Shown here: positions 1 to 8,783 of the stretch, piece after piece | Position numbering within the stretch: the stretch's first letter is position 1 | Layout: each line of letters opens with the position of its first letter | NCBI RefSeq assembly: GCF_009827055.1 | Contig: NZ_WUMK01000009.1 | Coordinates: 124,001-188,000 of the forward strand | Source of the DNA: Shinella kummerowiae | GTDB lineage: Bacteria; Pseudomonadota; Alphaproteobacteria; Rhizobiales; Rhizobiaceae | Length of the DNA: 64,000 nt | Reading direction: 5' to 3' | Notes under the pieces: generated by a model | What the model saw: the letters and a program-made list of their open reading frames with translations, nothing else | What the model was told of the DNA's origin: nothing | Databases searched by the model: none | Program-made: the position numbers and the translations under genes

Positions 1-1017
1 TTGAGCCTGATCGTGCTCGCCGCCTATCTCCTGGCAAAGGTATGGGGCCTCGACATGTCGAGCATGGCGGAAACCAGCCCGCGCATGACCCTCATTCTGC
101 GCGGCCTGCTCAATGCGGCGGTCATCGTGCTCGGGGCCGATTTCGTATGGTCGATCATCAAGGCGGTCATCCAGCGCAAGATCGGCGTCCAGGCGCCGGT
201 CGCGATGCACGATGGGGAAGCTGCGCCGGTGCTCGATCCGCAGCAGGCCCGCTTGCGCACGCTGTTGCCGATCCTGCAGAACATCATGCTCGCAATCATT
301 CTCGTCATGGCGGTCCTGATGGTGTTGTCATCGGTCGGAATTCAGATAGGGCCGCTGATCGCGGGCGCGGGCGTCGTTGGCGTGGCCGTCGGCTTCGGCG
401 CCCAGACGATCGTCAAGGATGTGATCTCCGGCGTGTTCTATCTGCTCGACGACGCCTTCCGGGTCGGGGAGTACATTTCCACCGGCAAGTTCAGCGGCAC
501 CGTCGAGAGCTTCTCGTTGCGCTCCGTGAAGCTGCGCCACCATCGCGGGTCGCTCTACACCATTCCCTTCGGGGAGCTGGGTGCCGTGCGCAACGGAAGC
601 CGCGATTGGGCCACCGACAAGTTCAACATCACTGTCGGCTTCGAAACGGACCTCGACTTCGCGCGCAAGCTGATCAAGCGGATCGGGCTGGAACTGGCCG
701 AGGACCCGGAATACAAGCCCTGGATCATCGAGCCGATCAAGTTGCAGGGCGTGCAGGAATTCGGTGAATACGGCATCGTCCTGCGCATCAAGGCGACGAC
801 GCGTCCGGGCGGCGCCTTCGGCATGAAGCGCAAGTTCTATCTGCGCGTTCGCGAGGTCTTCAAGCAGAACGGTATCGAGCTGCCCGTACCCACGGTGCAC
901 ATCCAGGGCCATTCGGCGGGAGCCCCCCCGATCGACCCGGAGAAGGAAGCAATGGCCGCGCAAATGCATCTGCAACGCCGGAAAATCGACCCGGCGGCTT
1001 CCGAGGAGCAGGCTTGA
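1..1017 (+). CDS. MscS-family mechanosensitive channel (5' truncated by window)
   Basis: Small-conductance mechanosensitive ion channel of the inner membrane, expected to open under hypo-osmotic tension. The frame is open from the first base, so the true start lies upstream. Visible are transmembrane helices at about residues 28-50 and 90-110, then the Gly/Ala-rich pore helix at about 118-140 with GVGVAVGFGAQ-like spacing and the VKDVISG turn. The cytosolic beta-domain follows, with a GTVES and IPFGEL-type pattern, and a mixed alpha/beta C-terminus. The C-terminal tail is charged and probably disordered. Family assignment is firm; the ion selectivity and number of extra N-terminal helices cannot be told here. 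Confidence 0.9.
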   Translation: MSLIVLAAYLLAKVWGLDMSSMAETSPRMTLILRGLLNAAVIVLGADFVWSIIKAVIQRKIGVQAPVAMHDGEAAPVLDPQQARLRTLLPILQNIMLAIILVMAVLMVLSSVGIQIGPLIAGAGVVGVAVGFGAQTIVKDVISGVFYLLDDAFRVGEYISTGKFSGTVESFSLRSVKLRHHRGSLYTIPFGELGAVRNGSRDWATDKFNITVGFETDLDFARKLIKRIGLELAEDPEYKPWIIEPIKLQGVQEFGEYGIVLRIKATTRPGGAFGMKRKFYLRVREVFKQNGIELPVPTVHIQGHSAGAPPIDPEKEAMAAQMHLQRRKIDPAASEEQA

Positions 1018-1135
1018 AAAACCGAGCGGCGGCAGTGAGATACCTTCGGGGCCGCAAGCCATTTGACGCCGTCGCGCCTGCTGTCATACTCTCAGCGGCA
1101 GGCGTGTCTCACGGCTGGTGTGCGCGGAGGAATGG

Positions 1136-1723
1136 ATGACACGATCGGTTTTTCGGTTTCTGTCGCGGCAGTCCGACACCGTCGAGCTTGCGAGCGATCG
1201 CCATCTGCTGCGCCTCCCCCGTTTCAACGATTATCGCCAATGGTATGCCCTGCGGTCGGGCAGCCGGCGGTTCCTCGAGCCGTGGGAACCGACGTGGCGG
1301 GGGGATGAGCTGACCGAGAGTTCCTTTCGTGCCCGCGTCGTGCGCAATGAACAGGAATTTTCCTCCGGCCAGGCCGTGCCGCTGCTGATTTTCGAGCGGG
1401 GGGAAAACACCCTGCTCGGCGGGCTGACCGTGGGCTATATCCGCCGGGGGGCGGCGCAATGCTGCATGATCGGCTACTGGATGGGCGAGCCCCATGCCGG
1501 ACAAGGCCATATGTATGGTGCCCTGAAACTGGCCATCCCCTATATCTTTTCGAGCCTTCAGTTGCACCGTATCGAGGCAGCCTGTATTCCAGACAATACA
1601 AGAAGCATCCGTCTCCTTGAAAAGGCCGGCTTTCAGCAGGAAGGCTACCTTCGGGAGTATCTGAAGATAAACGGGGAGTGGCGCGACCACGTGATGTTTT
1701 CGCTTCTGGCGACCGGCAGGTGA
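1136..1723 (+). CDS. GNAT acetyltransferase, RimJ/RimL type
   Basis: Probable N-acetyltransferase that uses acetyl-CoA, 195 aa. The acetyl-CoA binding motif reads GEPHAGQGHMYGAL and is followed by the helix and the DNTRSIRLLEKAGF segment typical of RimJ/RimL relatives that modify ribosomal protein or other alpha-amino groups. The ATG at 1136 is preferred because a GGAGG ribosome site lies five bases upstream; a GTG at 1118 would absorb that site. It stands between the channel gene and a c-di-GMP gene in the same direction. The acceptor substrate is unknown. Confidence 0.88.
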   Translation: MTRSVFRFLSRQSDTVELASDRHLLRLPRFNDYRQWYALRSGSRRFLEPWEPTWRGDELTESSFRARVVRNEQEFSSGQAVPLLIFERGENTLLGGLTVGYIRRGAAQCCMIGYWMGEPHAGQGHMYGALKLAIPYIFSSLQLHRIEAACIPDNTRSIRLLEKAGFQQEGYLREYLKINGEWRDHVMFSLLATGR

Positions 1724-1780
1724 CCCGAGCAGCACGCGACGCGACAGGACTGGGCAGTACCTAAGGACAATGCGCTTTCA

Positions 1781-4693
1781 ATGACGTCTTCATTCGTGCT
1801 GCAAACGCTGCGTGTCAGCCGCTTGCTCGCCCTCATGCTCCTCGCAACGATGCTCTTCGCCGGCATGCTGGCAGGGCGTGCGCTCGCGGTCGAGCCCGTG
1901 AAAATCTCGCGTGACGACACCGCGCTCGACCTCACCGCCACCACCGAGATCTATACCGGCCGGGGCGAGGCCTTCCAGGTCTCCACCGCGCCCGGCACGG
2001 ATGGCATCGTGCGGCGCATCGAGGTGCGCGCCACGTCGCCGGATCACCAGGGCGACTGGGCCGTCTTCGCGCTCGCCAACGTGTCGGAAGAGCAGATCGA
2101 TCGTCTGATCGTCGCGCCGCATTTCCGTCTCGTGCAGTCGAAAGTCTTCTGGCCGGACCTTGGCGCCAAACGCATCATCTCGATCACTCCGAGCCAGGGT
2201 TTTGCGCTCGACCGGCAGCCGAGCGAGGAAGCCGACGTCTTCCGCATCACGCTCGATCCCGGTTCCGTCGTCACCTTCGTCGCCGAGCTTGCCACGCCCG
2301 ACCTGCCGCAGATCTATCTCTGGCAGCCGGATGCCTACAAGGACACGGTCAACGCCTTCACGCTCTATCGCGGCATCGTGCTCGGCATTGCCGGCCTGCT
2401 GGCCGTGTTCCTCACCATCCTGTTCGTGGTGAAGGGCACTTCCATGCTGCCGGCAACGGCGGCGCTTGCCTGGGCGGTGCTCGGCTATATCTGCGTCGAT
2501 TTCGGCTTCCTGTCGAAGCTCATCAGCGTCACGGCGGGGGATGAACGCATATGGCGCGCGGGCACGGAGGTGTTTCTGGCCGCCGGCCTTGTCGTCTTCC
2601 TGTTCACCTATCTCAACCTCAACCGCTGGCACGCGCATCTGTCCTATGCGACGCTCGCCTGGATCCTCGGCCTCGGCCTGCTGTTCGGCGTGGCGATCTA
2701 CGATCCGCCGATCGCGTCCGGCATTGCCCGCCTCTCCTTCGCGCTGACCGGCACGGTCGGCATCGTGCTGATCGCCTATCTCGGCTTCAACCGCTATGAC
2801 CGCGCCATTCTGCTGGTGCCCGCCTGGGCGTTGATCCTCGTCTGGTTGTTCGGCGCGTGGCTGACGGTGACGGGCCAACTCAACAACGACATCATCCAGC
2901 CGGCGCTTGGCGGCGGGCTCGTGCTCATCGTCCTGCTCATCGGCTTCACGGTGATGCAGCATGCCTTTGCCGGCGGCGCCTACAGCCAGGGCCTGTTTTC
3001 CGATCTCGAGCGCCAGTCGCTGGCGCTGACCGGCTCCGGCGATACAGTCTGGGACTGGGACGTGGCGCGCGACCGCGTCGTCACCATTCCCGATATTTCC
3101 ATCCAGCTCGGCCTTGCCCCCGGCGTCATGCATGGGCCGGCGCGCAACTGGCTGCCGCGCCTGCACCCGGACGACCGCGACCGGTTCCGCGCAACACTCG
3201 ACGTGCTGCTGGAACACCGCAAGGGCCGGCTCAACCATCAGTTCCGCGTGCGCGCCGAGGACGGCCACTATCACTGGCTTTCGATCCGCGCCCGGCCGGT
3301 GCTCGGCGCCAATGGCGAGATCATCCGCTGCGTCGGCACGATCATCGACATCACCGAACAGCGCAATTCCGTCGACCGCCTGCTGCAGGACGCGCTGCAC
3401 GACAACCTGACCGGCCTGCCGAACCGCCAGGTCTTCCTCGATCGCCTGCAGGCGATCCTCGCGCTGACCGCCAGTTCCGAGACCGTGCGCCCGACGGTGC
3501 TGACCATCGATATCGACCGCTACAAGCAGGTCAACGATGCGCTCGGCATTGCCGCCGGCGACAATATCCTGATCGCGCTGACGCGGCGCCTGCGCCGTCT
3601 GCTGAAGCCGCAGGACACGCTGGCGCGGCTGGCCGGCGACCAGTTCGGCCTGATCCTGATGTCCGAGCGCGACCCGGCCAAGGTGGCGGATTTCGCCGAT
3701 GCGGTCAGCAAGGCGATCATGGTGCCGATCAATTTCGGTGGCCGCGAGATCATCCTGACGGCGTCGATCGGCCTCGTCTCCTGGGTCGACCAACAGGAGG
3801 ACGCGCAAGGCCTGCTGAACGATGCCGAGCTTGCCATGTACCGGGCGAAGAAGGCCGGCGGCAACCGCGTGGAACCGTTCCGCCCCGCCTTCCGCACCTT
3901 CGGCGCCGACCGGCTGCAGATCGAGACGGACCTGCGGCGCGCCATCGAGCGCAAGGAACTCTCCCTCGTCTACCAGCCGATCGTGCGGCTCTCGGATGCC
4001 GAGATCGCCGGTTTCGAGGCGCTGATGCGCTGGGATCACCCCAAGCGCGGCAACATTTCGCCGACCGAATTCATCCCGATCGCCGAAGCCGCCGACCTGA
4101 TCGGCCAGCTCGGCCTGTTCGCCTTCGACAAGGCGGCGAGCGACCTGATGGACTGGCAACTCCAGACCGGTGAGCTGCCGGTCTTCGTCTCTGTCAACGT
4201 GTCGAGCGCGCAACTGCTCAACAACGAACTCTACAACGACGTGCGCGCCGTGCTCGCCAAGACCCGCTGCGAGCCGCAGAAGATCAAGCTGGAACTGACC
4301 GAATCCGTCGTGATGGAGAATGCGGAACAGGCCCGCCTGATCCTCACCAAGCTGAAGGATGTCGGCCTCGGCCTGGCGCTCGACGATTTTGGCACGGGCC
4401 ACTCGTCGCTCTCCTACCTCACCCGATTCCCCTTCGACACGATCAAGATCGACAAGGCGCTGGTGCGCGACGGTTCCGACAAGCGCTCCGTCCTACTACG
4501 TTCCGTCATTTCCATGGCGCGCGAGCTGGAAATGCAGGTCGTCGCCGAAGGTATCGAATCGGAAGAGGATGCGATCGAACTCGGGAATATGGGCTGCGAG
4601 TTCGGCCAGAGCTACCTGTTCGGCCCGCCGATCGGCTACGGTTCGGTTCTACGGCTGCTGAAGGAGCGCTTTCCGCTGATGAAGCGGGCGTGA
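1781..4693 (+). CDS. membrane PAS-GGDEF-EAL protein, probable c-di-GMP phosphodiesterase
   Basis: Inner-membrane cyclic di-GMP enzyme of 970 aa. Order of parts: signal peptide (1-37), a periplasmic beta-rich sensory region resembling 7TMR-DISMED2 (about 45-185), seven or so membrane helices (about 195-400), a PAS domain (about 420-530), GGDEF (about 537-695) and EAL (about 705-960). The GGDEF signature is AGDQF at 618-622, so cyclase activity is doubtful. The EAL half keeps E746-A-L, the ELTES, LDDFGTG, KIDK and AEGIE motifs needed for metal binding and hydrolysis. Net activity is inferred to be c-di-GMP breakdown, with the GGDEF remnant possibly a GTP sensor. Membrane ligand unknown. Confidence 0.9.
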   Translation: MTSSFVLQTLRVSRLLALMLLATMLFAGMLAGRALAVEPVKISRDDTALDLTATTEIYTGRGEAFQVSTAPGTDGIVRRIEVRATSPDHQGDWAVFALANVSEEQIDRLIVAPHFRLVQSKVFWPDLGAKRIISITPSQGFALDRQPSEEADVFRITLDPGSVVTFVAELATPDLPQIYLWQPDAYKDTVNAFTLYRGIVLGIAGLLAVFLTILFVVKGTSMLPATAALAWAVLGYICVDFGFLSKLISVTAGDERIWRAGTEVFLAAGLVVFLFTYLNLNRWHAHLSYATLAWILGLGLLFGVAIYDPPIASGIARLSFALTGTVGIVLIAYLGFNRYDRAILLVPAWALILVWLFGAWLTVTGQLNNDIIQPALGGGLVLIVLLIGFTVMQHAFAGGAYSQGLFSDLERQSLALTGSGDTVWDWDVARDRVVTIPDISIQLGLAPGVMHGPARNWLPRLHPDDRDRFRATLDVLLEHRKGRLNHQFRVRAEDGHYHWLSIRARPVLGANGEIIRCVGTIIDITEQRNSVDRLLQDALHDNLTGLPNRQVFLDRLQAILALTASSETVRPTVLTIDIDRYKQVNDALGIAAGDNILIALTRRLRRLLKPQDTLARLAGDQFGLILMSERDPAKVADFADAVSKAIMVPINFGGREIILTASIGLVSWVDQQEDAQGLLNDAELAMYRAKKAGGNRVEPFRPAFRTFGADRLQIETDLRRAIERKELSLVYQPIVRLSDAEIAGFEALMRWDHPKRGNISPTEFIPIAEAADLIGQLGLFAFDKAASDLMDWQLQTGELPVFVSVNVSSAQLLNNELYNDVRAVLAKTRCEPQKIKLELTESVVMENAEQARLILTKLKDVGLGLALDDFGTGHSSLSYLTRFPFDTIKIDKALVRDGSDKRSVLLRSVISMARELEMQVVAEGIESEEDAIELGNMGCEFGQSYLFGPPIGYGSVLRLLKERFPLMKRA

Positions 4694-4729
4694 GTTGCCA
4701 ATAGATTTCAATTCGCTATTCGCAACGCC

Positions 4730-5788
4730 CTACTCACTTCGCCGCACAAGGCGGTTGATGAATTCCAGCTTCTCCACGACCGGCGGCGGCAGCACGAAGG
4801 GGTAGCTGTCCGGCTGCCCCATGGAGCGCTGGATGGCGTTGAGGGCGACGCTGAGCGGGACCCAGGCTTCGACGAGGCGGCCGGCATTCGGCGCGCGATA
4901 GGGATCGAAGTTGACTTCGGCTTCCAGCTCCTCGTGGCCCCTGGGGTCCGTGTTGAGGCCAAAGGCACGCGCGGTTTCCAGGGTATCGACGATATGGAAG
5001 AAATGCGCCCAGCACTCGGCAAAGTCCTCTGCCGGATGCGCACTTGCATAGGTGCTGATGAAGTTCTGCGACCAGTCGGCAGGCGGCCCCTGCTCATAGT
5101 TGCGTTGCAGGGCGGCCGCGTAGTCCTCCCGCTCGTCGCCGAACAGGCGGCGTGCCTCTTCGAGGGTCGCATCGTCCCGAACGAGCAGCGACCAGTAGAA
5201 ATGCCCGATCTCATGGCGGAAATGGCCAAGCAGCGACCGGTACGGCTCGCCCATCGAGACGCGGACGCTTTCGCGCACCTCGTCGTCGGCCTCCGCCGCG
5301 CGCAGGCTGATGAGGCCGTCCTCATGGCCGGTCATGGCGGCGTTGACGATGTTGCCGTTCAAGTCCACCTCGTCCGCCAGGAAATCGAAAACCAGGCCGC
5401 CGTTCGGATCGTCCTCACGCGTCGGATGCGGCAGCCGCCAGCGCAGAATGGAATAGAACAGATGGTGCTGCGCCATGCCGATGCGCCGCCAGCGCTCCAG
5501 CCCCTTCGGGTCCGTGGTCGGCACGATGCGGTTATGCCGGCAGGCCTGGCAGAAGGCATGCGAACTGTCGGCCGGCAGCAGCCAGTTGCAGACGTCGTGC
5601 ACGGCGTTCTCGCAGAACCGGTAGACGCCCTCACCCGGCGCGATCTTCCAGAGACCATCGCCTTCCGGCACCAGGGCGTGCAACGTCACGTCCTCGGCGA
5701 GAAAGCCGAGCGAGGACCCGCAGCGCACGCAGACGCGATTGTCGAAATGGATGGTCTGGCCGCAGGTCTTGCAGGTGAAGAGTTTCAT
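4730..5788 (-). CDS. zinc-ribbon putative metallopeptidase (DUF2248 / Peptidase_Mx type)
   Basis: Cytoplasmic protein of 352 aa with two parts. The N-terminus carries Cys pairs (CKTC, CVRC and later CQAC) expected to bind zinc as a ribbon. The C-terminal two thirds carries an HEIGH sequence, an HExxH zinc-protease signature, followed by a run of acidic residues. This combination is the family annotated as putative zinc-binding metallopeptidase; no substrate is known to me. The ATG at 5788 is chosen over the longer frame (5848) because a G-rich ribosome site sits just before it and the protein then begins with the ribbon. It converges on the upstream GGDEF-EAL gene. Confidence 0.85.
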   Translation of the reverse strand: MKLFTCKTCGQTIHFDNRVCVRCGSSLGFLAEDVTLHALVPEGDGLWKIAPGEGVYRFCENAVHDVCNWLLPADSSHAFCQACRHNRIVPTTDPKGLERWRRIGMAQHHLFYSILRWRLPHPTREDDPNGGLVFDFLADEVDLNGNIVNAAMTGHEDGLISLRAAEADDEVRESVRVSMGEPYRSLLGHFRHEIGHFYWSLLVRDDATLEEARRLFGDEREDYAAALQRNYEQGPPADWSQNFISTYASAHPAEDFAECWAHFFHIVDTLETARAFGLNTDPRGHEELEAEVNFDPYRAPNAGRLVEAWVPLSVALNAIQRSMGQPDSYPFVLPPPVVEKLEFINRLVRRSE

Positions 5789-5901
5789 GACGCCCCCAAA
5801 TTGCGGTATGGCCTCTTGCAAAATACCCGCATCGCCCACCGGCGACACGGGTATGCTTCAGTCACGAATTCCGGATGACACAGGCGTGTCGTCCCTCTCG
5901 G

Positions 5902-6093
5902 TCAGAGGCCGTCGACCGCATTCTTGACGGCGTCCTTCGCCTTGCCGACCGCTTTCTGGGTCTTGCCCTTGGCTTCCTGGCCGGCGCCTTCGGCGCGCAG
6001 CTTCGGATTGTCCGTCGCCTTGCCGGCGGCCTGCTTGGCCTTGCCGGCGAGTTCGTTTGCCGTGCCCTTGATCTTGTCGCTCGTGCTACCCAC
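5902..6093 (-). CDS. CsbD-like stress protein
   Basis: Small hydrophilic protein of 63 aa, rich in Lys, Ala and Gly, with the repeated [15 protein letters not shown] and [10 protein letters not shown] helices of the CsbD family, which is induced by general stress in several bacteria. The start is a GTG at 6093 preceded by AGGAG at a good distance; the longer frame to 6165 adds sequence unlike the family. It is monocistronic between the metallopeptidase and YqgE genes. The molecular role of CsbD proteins is not established. Confidence 0.85.
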   Translation of the reverse strand: MGSTSDKIKGTANELAGKAKQAAGKATDNPKLRAEGAGQEAKGKTQKAVGKAKDAVKNAVDGL

Positions 6094-6186
6094 CGCCGTA
6101 CTCCTGTTGTTCGAGGCGTGCTTTCCACGCGGCGAGAGAACGGCGCAGGCGTCAACAAGTTCCAAAGGAAATCCGGATCGCAGGGA

Positions 6187-6792
6187 TCAGGCGTGGCCGG
6201 CTTCGGCCGACAGCATGGCGGGCGTGATGCCCATGAGGCCAAGCGCGCGCTCGTATTTGCTGTCGAGGTTCTTGTCGAAGATCAACTCTTCCTGCGCCGG
6301 GCAGGACAGCCAGCCATTGGCGCCGATCTCGCTCTCGATCTGCCCCGCGCCCCAGCCGGCATAGCCCAACATCATTAGGCCACGCTGCGGCCCGCGCCCG
6401 CGCGAAATGGCGCGCACGATATCGAGCGTCGCCGTCAGGCAAATGTCGTCACTCACCGGAATGCTCGATTCAGACATGTAGTCATCCGAATGCAGCACGA
6501 ACCCGCGACCGCTCTCGACCGGGCCACCGGAGCGGATCGGGAAATCGCGTGTCGTGCCGGGCAACCGGATGACCTCGTCCTCTTCGACGATATCGAGATG
6601 CAGCAGCACGTCGGAAAAGTTCAATTGCTGCGGCCGGTTGATGACGAAGCCCATCGCGCCGTCATCCGAATGGGCGCAGATATAGACAACGGTCCGTGCG
6701 AAATTTGCGTCGGCCATCCCCGGCATGGCGATCAGGAACTGACCGTCAAGGAAGCCGCGTTCTCGTCTGTTTTTCAGAACCGACATAGCCAT
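6187..6792 (-). CDS. YqgE/AlgH family protein (DUF179)
   Basis: Cytoplasmic protein of about 200 aa. The N-terminal [14 protein letters not shown] and the AMGFVINRP segments, the later GGPVE and the C-terminal [15 protein letters not shown] block are hallmarks of the YqgE/AlgH fold. AlgH was linked to alginate regulation in Pseudomonas, but a biochemical activity is not settled. Two ATG codons (6792 and 6786) are possible. The gene is divergent from the DsbD-alpha-like gene, with about 170 bases between them. Confidence 0.9.
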   Translation of the reverse strand: MAMSVLKNRRERGFLDGQFLIAMPGMADANFARTVVYICAHSDDGAMGFVINRPQQLNFSDVLLHLDIVEEDEVIRLPGTTRDFPIRSGGPVESGRGFVLHSDDYMSESSIPVSDDICLTATLDIVRAISRGRGPQRGLMMLGYAGWGAGQIESEIGANGWLSCPAQEELIFDKNLDSKYERALGLMGITPAMLSAEAGHA

Positions 6793-6965
6793 AATGCCGA
6801 TAGCCTATCAATTCGCCGCCAAATGAAAAGCGTTCTTTTCGCCCGCGCGGAAGACTTGCTCCTGCGAAGAACGCGCGGCGGCCGGACGGCCGATCAAGCT
6901 TTTATGATTGGCGCGCGAGCGTTTGTTGCTGGAAAGCGGCGGGGAGCGGCGCTAGATGTGGAAGC

Positions 6966-7751
6966 ATGAAACGCCTGCAAACCACGGCCCTCGCGCTGCT
7001 TTTCCTTCCCACCGCCGCCATGGCCGCGACCTCCGCCTGGGTCGAGACGCCGGGTGGCGACGTGCGCCTCGTCACGCTGCCGGTGGCGGCGGACGGCACG
7101 GTGCGCGCCATGCTCGACATTCGCCTGCACGACGGCTGGAAGACCTATTGGCGCGACCCGGGCGGCAGCGGCATTCCACCGTCGATTGTCGTCACGGGGG
7201 CAAATCTCGTCTCGGTCGGTTTTCCCGCGCCGAAGCGGCTGGGAGATGCCGAGAACCATTATATCGGCTATGACAAGCCGGTTCGGCTGCCGATGACGCT
7301 GGACAAGGCAGACGGAGCGATCAAGGCGACGGTCTTCCTCGGCGTGTGCAAGGAAATCTGTATTCCCGTACAGGCCGAGCTGACCGCCGATGCCAGCGCG
7401 GAGAGCTTTGCCAATCCGCTGGAGGAGACCGCGATCGCCGGGGCCGAAGCGAGACTTCCCGGCGGTGCGGAAGATGGTTTCCGGCCTCTCTCGGGCCAAT
7501 GGTCGGCGGACGGCAAGACGGTGACGGTGCGCTTCGAGGCGCCGGCGAACGGGCCGCTTCCGGATGTCTTCCTCTCCGGCGCCCCGTTCGAATTCGGCGC
7601 TGCCGGTCCCGTTCGCCATGATGGCGACGCGCTTGTTTCCGACATACCCGTGCTGCACCGGCCGAAAGTGTTCGATCTTGCGAAGAACCCGATCCAACTG
7701 ACCCTGCGCGCCGGCGACAGGACGATGGAAAGCCCGCTTGCCATCGAATGA
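6966..7751 (+). CDS. free-standing DsbD alpha-domain-like periplasmic protein
   Basis: Secreted protein of 261 aa with a signal peptide (about 1-20, ending AMA). The mature region resembles the N-terminal immunoglobulin-like domain of thiol:disulfide interchange protein DsbD, including the HDGWKTYWRDPG segment and the redox pair CKEIC at about residue 125. In full DsbD this pair receives electrons from a membrane beta domain and passes them to periplasmic thiol proteins. Here no membrane or thioredoxin domain follows, and none is encoded next door. A reductase role in cytochrome or copper-protein maturation is possible but is inference; the next gene is a peroxiredoxin 72 bases downstream. 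Confidence 0.82.
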   Translation: MKRLQTTALALLFLPTAAMAATSAWVETPGGDVRLVTLPVAADGTVRAMLDIRLHDGWKTYWRDPGGSGIPPSIVVTGANLVSVGFPAPKRLGDAENHYIGYDKPVRLPMTLDKADGAIKATVFLGVCKEICIPVQAELTADASAESFANPLEETAIAGAEARLPGGAEDGFRPLSGQWSADGKTVTVRFEAPANGPLPDVFLSGAPFEFGAAGPVRHDGDALVSDIPVLHRPKVFDLAKNPIQLTLRAGDRTMESPLAIE

Positions 7752-7823
7752 CGGTCGCCTATAGTCCCGTCGCACGGCCTTCCGGCCGCCCGCCATAACG
7801 ATCTATCTGACAGGAGACGCCTC

Positions 7824-8309
7824 GTGACCATTGCCGTTGGAGACAAGCTGCCCGACCTCAAGCTCAAGGAGCGCACGCCGGACGGTCCCACCGAAATCGC
7901 AACCGGGGACCTGTTCAAGGGCAAGCGCGTCGTGCTCTTCGCCGTGCCGGGTGCTTTCACCCCCACCTGCTCGCTGAACCACCTGCCCGGCTATCTCGAA
8001 AACCGCGACGCCATCCTCGCCAAGGGTGTGGACGACATCGCCGTCGTCGCCGTCAACGACCACCATGTCATGGGCGCCTGGGCGACCTCGACGGGCGGCG
8101 CCGGCAAGCTGCGCTTCCTCGCCGATTGGGACGCCGCCTTCACCAAGGCGCTCGGCATGGATGTCGACCTTTCCGCCGGTACGCTCGGCGTGCGCTCCAA
8201 GCGCTATTCCATGCTCGTCGAGGACGGCGTGGTGAAGAGCCTGAACGTCGAGGAAAGCCCCGGCCAAGCCACCGTTTCGGGTGCGGCTGCGATGATCGAG
8301 CAGCTCTGA
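7824..8309 (+). CDS. 1-Cys peroxiredoxin, Prx5 type
   Basis: Thiol peroxidase of 161 aa that reduces hydrogen and organic peroxides in the cytoplasm. The active-site loop PGAFTPTCS places the peroxidatic cysteine at residue 49. No other cysteine is present, so resolution must come from glutathione/glutaredoxin or another partner, as in the Prx5/hybrid peroxiredoxins. A GACAGGAGA ribosome site precedes the ATG. Its 3' end faces rnhA, with an inverted repeat in the short gap. Confidence 0.93.
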   Translation: MTIAVGDKLPDLKLKERTPDGPTEIATGDLFKGKRVVLFAVPGAFTPTCSLNHLPGYLENRDAILAKGVDDIAVVAVNDHHVMGAWATSTGGAGKLRFLADWDAAFTKALGMDVDLSAGTLGVRSKRYSMLVEDGVVKSLNVEESPGQATVSGAAAMIEQL

Positions 8310-8317
8310 GCCGATTT

Positions 8318-8345
8318 TGACGGTGGGCGGCAGCGCCCTCCGTCA
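8318..8345. terminator. hairpin between convergent peroxiredoxin and rnhA genes
   Basis: Twelve-base arms (8318-8329 and 8334-8345, one mismatch) around a four-base loop GCAG fill the gap between the two convergent stop codons, and the right arm includes the rnhA stop. There is no clear U-tract on either strand, so bidirectional termination is plausible rather than shown. Confidence 0.4.
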
Positions 8346-8783
8346 TCCCCGCTTGAACGGCGCCATGCCCGTGCGGGCGAGTTCGTCTGCGCGTTCGTTT
8401 TCCGGGTGGCCGGCATGGCCCTTGACCCAATGCCATTCGACCTTGTGGCGCAGGCGGGCCGCATCGAGGGCCTGCCAGAGATCACCATTCTTCACCGGCT
8501 TCTTGTCGGCGGTCTTCCAGCCGTTTTTCTTCCAGCCGAAAATCCACTTCGAAATGCCGTCCATGACGTATTTCGAGTCGGTGTAGAGATCGACCTCGCA
8601 GGGCGATTTCAGCGCATCGAGCGCCGCGACGGCCGCCGAAAGCTCCATGCGGTTGTTGGTTGTCTGCGCCTCGCCGCCGGACAGTTCCTTTTCCACCTCG
8701 CCATAACGCAGCACCGCGCCCCAGCCGCCGGGACCCGGATTGCCCGAGCAGGCGCCGTCCGTAAAGATATCGACATGTTTCAT
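8343..8783 (-). CDS. rnhA: ribonuclease HI
   Basis: Cleaves the RNA strand of RNA-DNA hybrids; 146 aa, normal for the family. The four acidic catalytic residues are visible: Asp in [16 protein letters not shown], Glu in NNRMEL, Asp in YTDSKYV and Asp in ERADELA, with the [13 protein letters not shown] loop before the last. Its ATG overlaps the TGA of thrB (ATGA), which indicates translational coupling. The longer frame up to 9053 is simply the thrB antisense-free extension and is not used. Confidence 0.97.
   Translation of the reverse strand: MKHVDIFTDGACSGNPGPGGWGAVLRYGEVEKELSGGEAQTTNNRMELSAAVAALDALKSPCEVDLYTDSKYVMDGISKWIFGWKKNGWKTADKKPVKNGDLWQALDAARLRHKVEWHWVKGHAGHPENERADELARTGMAPFKRG

Noticed and set aside
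1790-4402. 870-codon open frame on the minus strand
   Set aside because: It is antisense to the PAS-GGDEF-EAL gene; the high GC leaves long shadow frames. No domain is seen in its translation.
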